DNA of 6,618 nucleotides from an uncultured Collinsella sp. (GTDB taxonomy: Bacteria; Actinomycetota; Coriobacteriia; Coriobacteriales; Coriobacteriaceae), in contig USGN01000069.1 in assembly GCA_900554255.1 (NCBI GenBank), positions 1 through 6,618 on the forward strand, in the 5' to 3' direction. Below the pieces are notes generated by a model that was given only the letters and a program-made list of their open reading frames with translations, had not been told where the DNA came from and ran no database searches. Made by a program: the position numbers and the translations under genes. Of the stretch, positions 3,801 through 6,618 are shown piece by piece. Within the stretch, counting starts at the first letter, position 1. Each line of letters starts with the position of its first letter.

Positions 3801-5713
3801 AGGGCAGGGACTTTCGGCTCATCGTCGAGCTGCGGAATGGTGCCTACCACGTTATCCGCCAGCCAATTCATCTCGACAATCTGCGTGCTCGGCAGCGGAG
3901 GGAAGCCTTCGATCTGTACCACGCCGTTCTGGCTGTGGAGCTCGCCGCCAAAGGGGTTGATGGAGCCCTCGACAATGCCGTTGCGGAGCAACTGTACGAG
4001 TTTGCGCGTCTGGTAGGGTAGGCCCGGAGCGTAACGGATATCGATAACGCCCGAGCTCATGCCGTACCAGTAGTTGACGGCGCGAACCTGGTTGTCGTCA
4101 CTGGTCTCGTCCCACGTGCCGTGCAGCAGGCTTCGCACGATAAGCTCGTAGTATCGGCCCCAGTTCCATACCGGCATGGCGATGCCGGTAACCTTGCCAT
4201 CGACCAGGCGGTGGAGTCCGTAGGCCGTAGGGTCTTCGAGCGACTTTGACATGTCAGCGCCGGTCATGACGCTCACGCCTTCGCGGCACATGGCCTCGGC
4301 GAGACCGCCGGCGGGCACATCGCCCCAGGTGAGGATAATTTGCGCGCGGGGGTCGAGCAGCGAGGCACCGATGGCAAAGGCATTGATCTCGCTGAGTGCG
4401 CCCGAGGCGAAGACCGACGCGTGGTAGCCGATGCGATGGTTGTCCGCCATGCTGGCGGCAAGGGCGCCCAGGAGGAACTTGGCCTCGTACATCTTGCCAA
4501 AGTACGAACGGACGCTTTGGTGGGGAAGGCCGATAGAGCAGTTAAGGAACCGAACCTGGGGATACTCAACGGCAGCTCTGAGCGTGTATTCCATCAGGCG
4601 GTGCGAGGTCGAGAAGATGACGTTGTCTCCATGTTTGACAGCCGTTTCCACGGCGGCGTAGAACACGTCCGGATCGTGACAGTCTTCGAACGCCTCGGTG
4701 CGCACGATACCGCCAAAGTGCTCATCAAGATACTGACGCCCTTGGTCGTGCAGGCTGTCCCAGCTCGACGTCGCACAGGGGAACTCATGGATAAAGGCGA
4801 TGCGCAGGGGGTTGGCCGCCGAATAGACGGTCTTGCCCATAAAGAAGTTGAGCACGCCGGAGGTGGACTTGGCGGGCGACTCCTCCTCATCGACGCTCGG
4901 CGCTTCGACAAGATCGACCTTGTCCTCGTCGTTTTTGCCGGCAATGACCAGCTCGCGCCAAATCTTGCACAGGCGGTTTACGACGATATCCGTCGGCGTA
5001 TCCAGCAGGCGGTCCTGGTTGTACACATTGAGGTAGACGAGCATGGCGTCGGCGGGAGTAATGTCCAGGTGGTCGCCGCCCGCGCGAAGGTAGGCGCGCT
5101 TGAAGAGTAGGAAGGTGTGGCGCAGGTAATCGACCTTTTTCTGTGGCCACTTTTCGACAAGGTTTTGACCAAGCATCTTGGCGAGCGTCTCGTAGCTTCC
5201 CTCGCGCGAGAACTCGATCTCGTATAGGGGGCATACGCGCCAAAACGCGCAGAACTCGCCGTACAGGCGGCTTTCGACGGAATCCCATGTGCCGGGGTAG
5301 AGACGGGTGACCCTGGCCGAAACCGTTGGAGCGTCCAGGAATTTGAGGACACTGACGCGTTTGTTGCCTTCTTGGACATAGAACCGATGCATGAACTCGG
5401 TGACGATGATGGGATCGCGATAGCCCTCGGTTACCTGGATGTCGTAGAGGTTGGACCACTTGCGGGCGAACTCGGTGTTAAATGGCAACAGGGGCATAAA
5501 GTTGCACGAAAAGGCAGACTGACGGCCCTTGGTAACCGTGCCGACGACCATTTCGAGCGGAATGTCCCTTAGGCCGACGCTCTCTCGCTGACCTAAGGGG
5601 AGTTGGGCAACGAGGCTATCGAGGTCCGTAAGGTACGGGTGCTCGCTTTGGCTGATGGCGCGACGGCGTCCCTGCTCGCCGCGCTTGCGTGCTTGACGAT
5701 AGGCCTCTTCCAT
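3797..5713 (-). CDS. Cytosolic BMP/PnrA-type ligand-binding protein with ParB-like N-terminal region
   Basis: The protein has 638 residues. The N-terminus is highly charged (MEEAYRQARKRGEQGRRR) with no signal peptide, lipobox or membrane span, so it should stay in the cytosol. Residues about 45-140 include RDPIIVTEFMHRFYVQEGNKR and then VSVLKFL (99-126), which resembles the ParB/sulfiredoxin fold strand plus the GxxR box. Residues about 165-260 look helical, followed by an acidic linker (260-285). From about 303 to 630 the chain follows the BMP family of nucleoside-binding lipoproteins (PnrA/TmpC, Pfam Bmp): RIAFIHEFP, then MYEAKFLLGALAASMADNHRIGY (408-430), INPFGGELHSQNG (585-597) and MNWLADNVVGTIP (615-627). 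Classical BMP proteins are exported and work with an ABC transporter; no permease or ATPase is nearby. AAGGGAG (5721-5727) lies seven bases before the ATG. It is coupled to the phosphoesterase gene. A nucleoside or nucleotide sensing role is inferred only. Confidence 0.82.
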   Translation of the reverse strand: MEEAYRQARKRGEQGRRRAISQSEHPYLTDLDSLVAQLPLGQRESVGLRDIPLEMVVGTVTKGRQSAFSCNFMPLLPFNTEFARKWSNLYDIQVTEGYRDPIIVTEFMHRFYVQEGNKRVSVLKFLDAPTVSARVTRLYPGTWDSVESRLYGEFCAFWRVCPLYEIEFSREGSYETLAKMLGQNLVEKWPQKKVDYLRHTFLLFKRAYLRAGGDHLDITPADAMLVYLNVYNQDRLLDTPTDIVVNRLCKIWRELVIAGKNDEDKVDLVEAPSVDEEESPAKSTSGVLNFFMGKTVYSAANPLRIAFIHEFPCATSSWDSLHDQGRQYLDEHFGGIVRTEAFEDCHDPDVFYAAVETAVKHGDNVIFSTSHRLMEYTLRAAVEYPQVRFLNCSIGLPHQSVRSYFGKMYEAKFLLGALAASMADNHRIGYHASVFASGALSEINAFAIGASLLDPRAQIILTWGDVPAGGLAEAMCREGVSVMTGADMSKSLEDPTAYGLHRLVDGKVTGIAMPVWNWGRYYELIVRSLLHGTWDETSDDNQVRAVNYWYGMSSGVIDIRYAPGLPYQTRKLVQLLRNGIVEGSINPFGGELHSQNGVVQIEGFPPLPSTQIVEMNWLADNVVGTIPQLDDEPKVPAL

Positions 5714-5740
5714 GATGTTGCTCCCTTAGTCGTTTAAACA

Positions 5741-5769
5741 ACTATATGAACCATGGTACCACGAATGAA
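5741..5769 (-). promoter_or_regulatory. Candidate promoter for the BMP-like/phosphoesterase pair
   Basis: On the minus strand TATAGT (5746-5741) is a 5/6 match to the -10 box. It stands 17 bases downstream of TTCATT (5769-5764), a weak 3/6 -35. The start point would be near 5734, inside the AT-rich palindrome GTTTAAAC (5732-5739), leaving a leader of about 20 bases. The weak -35 makes an activator or low expression possible. The -35 directly abuts the repeat copy at 5770-5791. Confidence 0.45.
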
Positions 5770-5791
5770 AACCACCACAAAGGTGCCTGTC
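5770..5791 (-). repeat. Inverted repeat, right copy (REP-like)
   Basis: This is the partner of 3070-3091, matching its reverse complement at 20 of 22 positions. On the minus strand it begins 13 bases after the stop of the MscS gene, in sense with that gene, and ends at the candidate -35 of the next gene. CACC can pair with GGTG around TTTGT, followed by GTTTT, so it could also act as a weak terminator. One of the two differences from the left copy (A to G) turns an A-T pair into G-U and keeps this small stem. Confidence 0.65.
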
Positions 5792-5804
5792 CCTTTTTGG
5801 CGGG

Positions 5805-6572
5805 TTAGGCGATGATGGGGGCGATGGCGCGGATGCAGGCGTCGGCTGCCGTGAAAGTAGTGCTGTCGTCGCTGACGATAAAGATGATCTTTCCTTTGAT
5901 GCCAAAGTCGCCGATTTCGCTAAAGAGTACGTAGGGCTCCTTGTCAAAGCCCGAGATGGGAAGCACGGCGGCCTTGGTGGCGCTGGTCAGCTCGTCTGCC
6001 AGTGCGTCGAGCGAGGCCCACTTGGACGTGTCCTTTACGGCAACGGGCACAGCCACACGCCCAAAGGGCATGAGGTGCACGAGCGTGTTCTTGGAGATAT
6101 TTGAGTTGGGGACGATGATGGTTTGCCCGCAGGCGTCCTCGATGGTCGTATGACGCCAGGTGATGTCCTGGACCACGCCCGACACGCCGCCGACCTCGAT
6201 ATTGTCGCCGGGCTTGATGATGCCCATAAAGGTCACCTGCATGCCGCCGATAAGGTTTGACAGCGTGTCCTGAAAGCCCAGCGAGATGGCGATGCCGCCG
6301 ACGCCAAGAGCGGCGACGAGGGCGTTTGCGTTAATGCCAAAGCAGTTGTCGAGGATAAAGCTGCCGCCAATCATCCAGATGACGGCGCGCGCGATGTTGA
6401 TGAAGATACTCGATGCCGGAAGCGGGTTATCGTCTCGGTTGAGCAGATGGTTCAGGGTCTTGGATACGACCTTGGCGGCGACGGCGGTGCCTATCGCCAA
6501 GATGACGGCCCAGATGATGTTGTGGACCCACCGTTGCTCAAAGAAATGAAGAATCGGCTCAAACAATTCCAT
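5805..6572 (-). CDS. Small-conductance mechanosensitive channel, MscS family
   Basis: MscS channels open under membrane tension and release solutes during osmotic downshock. With the chosen start the protein has 255 residues, somewhat shorter than E. coli MscS (286). Hydrophobic spans lie at about 18-36 and 57-76. The pore helix follows at about 83-116, with the Gly/Ala pattern ALGVGGIAISLGFQDTLSNL (88-107) typical of MscS TM3. The beta domain follows with IKPGDNIEVGGVSGVVQDI (119-137), then TIIVPNSNISKN (151-162), both hallmarks of the family. The alpha/beta C-terminal domain runs to the end. Start ATG 6572 is preferred because AGGAGG (6588-6583) lies ten bases upstream; two in-frame ATGs nearer the window edge (6605, 6617) would add 11 or 15 non-hydrophobic residues. 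No operon partner upstream is visible. Confidence 0.93.
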   Translation of the reverse strand: MELFEPILHFFEQRWVHNIIWAVILAIGTAVAAKVVSKTLNHLLNRDDNPLPASSIFINIARAVIWMIGGSFILDNCFGINANALVAALGVGGIAISLGFQDTLSNLIGGMQVTFMGIIKPGDNIEVGGVSGVVQDITWRHTTIEDACGQTIIVPNSNISKNTLVHLMPFGRVAVPVAVKDTSKWASLDALADELTSATKAAVLPISGFDKEPYVLFSEIGDFGIKGKIIFIVSDDSTTFTAADACIRAIAPIIA

Positions 6573-6582
6573 GTGGGGAAAA

Positions 6583-6588
6583 CCTCCT
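6583..6588 (-). promoter_or_regulatory. Shine-Dalgarno that fixes the MscS start
   Basis: On the minus strand AGGAGG precedes ATG 6570-6572 with a ten-base gap. It lies inside the reading frame of the two longer alternatives, which speaks for the shorter protein. The upstream limit of the window prevents checking for a ribosome-binding site for the longest form. Confidence 0.75.
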
Positions 6589-6618
6589 AATGATCGTCCA
6601 ACCATGATACCCACCAAA

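Noticed and set aside
3129..4016. 295-codon open frame on the plus strand
   Set aside because: It is a shadow of the metallophosphoesterase and of the end of the BMP-like gene, both of which show clear family motifs in the minus-strand frame.
4340..5110. 256-codon open frame on the plus strand
   Set aside because: It lies wholly antisense within the BMP-like gene, has no family motifs, and its composition is as expected from a complementary frame.
6573..6617. Longer MscS start at 6617 or 6605
   Set aside because: The strong AGGAGG at 6588-6583 lies inside this extension and points to ATG 6572; the added residues are not family-like.

Overview
The window looks like chromosomal DNA from a high-GC, Gram-positive-type bacterium. 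The best guess is a Coriobacteriia member close to Collinsella. The reasons are the strong C/G-ending codon bias in the ribosomal genes, the Lys/Ala-rich N-terminal extension of SecE typical of Actinomycetota, and a cytosolic BMP-like gene with a metallophosphoesterase as recalled from gut anaerobes. The genus is inferred; no rRNA marker is present.

Left half (1-3040, all + strand): the translation/transcription block. It holds the 3' end of tuf with its terminator, a sigma-A-type promoter, then rpmG (L33), a Trp tRNA, secE, nusG, rplK (L11) and rplA (L1), closed by a strong two-way terminator. The order matches the bacterial tuf-trpT-secE-nusG-rplKA neighbourhood, but rplJL/rpoBC do not follow rplA. 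The rplK-rplA spacer folds into three hairpins. The last is a close match in shape and sequence to the ribosomal protein L1 binding site and abuts the Shine-Dalgarno of rplA. This suggests L1 autoregulation at its own gene rather than ahead of rplK.

Right half (3070-6618, all - strand): three accessory or housekeeping genes. Reading leftwards from the right edge: an MscS-type small mechanosensitive channel; a 638-residue soluble protein that joins a ParB/sulfiredoxin-like N-terminal region to a C-terminal BMP/PnrA-type ligand-binding domain but has no export signal; and a calcineurin-like metallophosphoesterase whose start overlaps the preceding stop (ATGA). The last two form a translationally coupled pair, and their joint function is unknown. 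A 22-base near-identical inverted repeat (20/22) brackets this pair. Each copy lies sense-oriented downstream of an outer gene, as expected for a dispersed REP-like element.

The most interesting items are the ParB-like/BMP plus phosphoesterase pair (a possible intracellular nucleoside or nucleotide sensing module), the L1 operator placement, and the bracketing repeats. No CRISPR array, transposase, phage gene or origin was seen.
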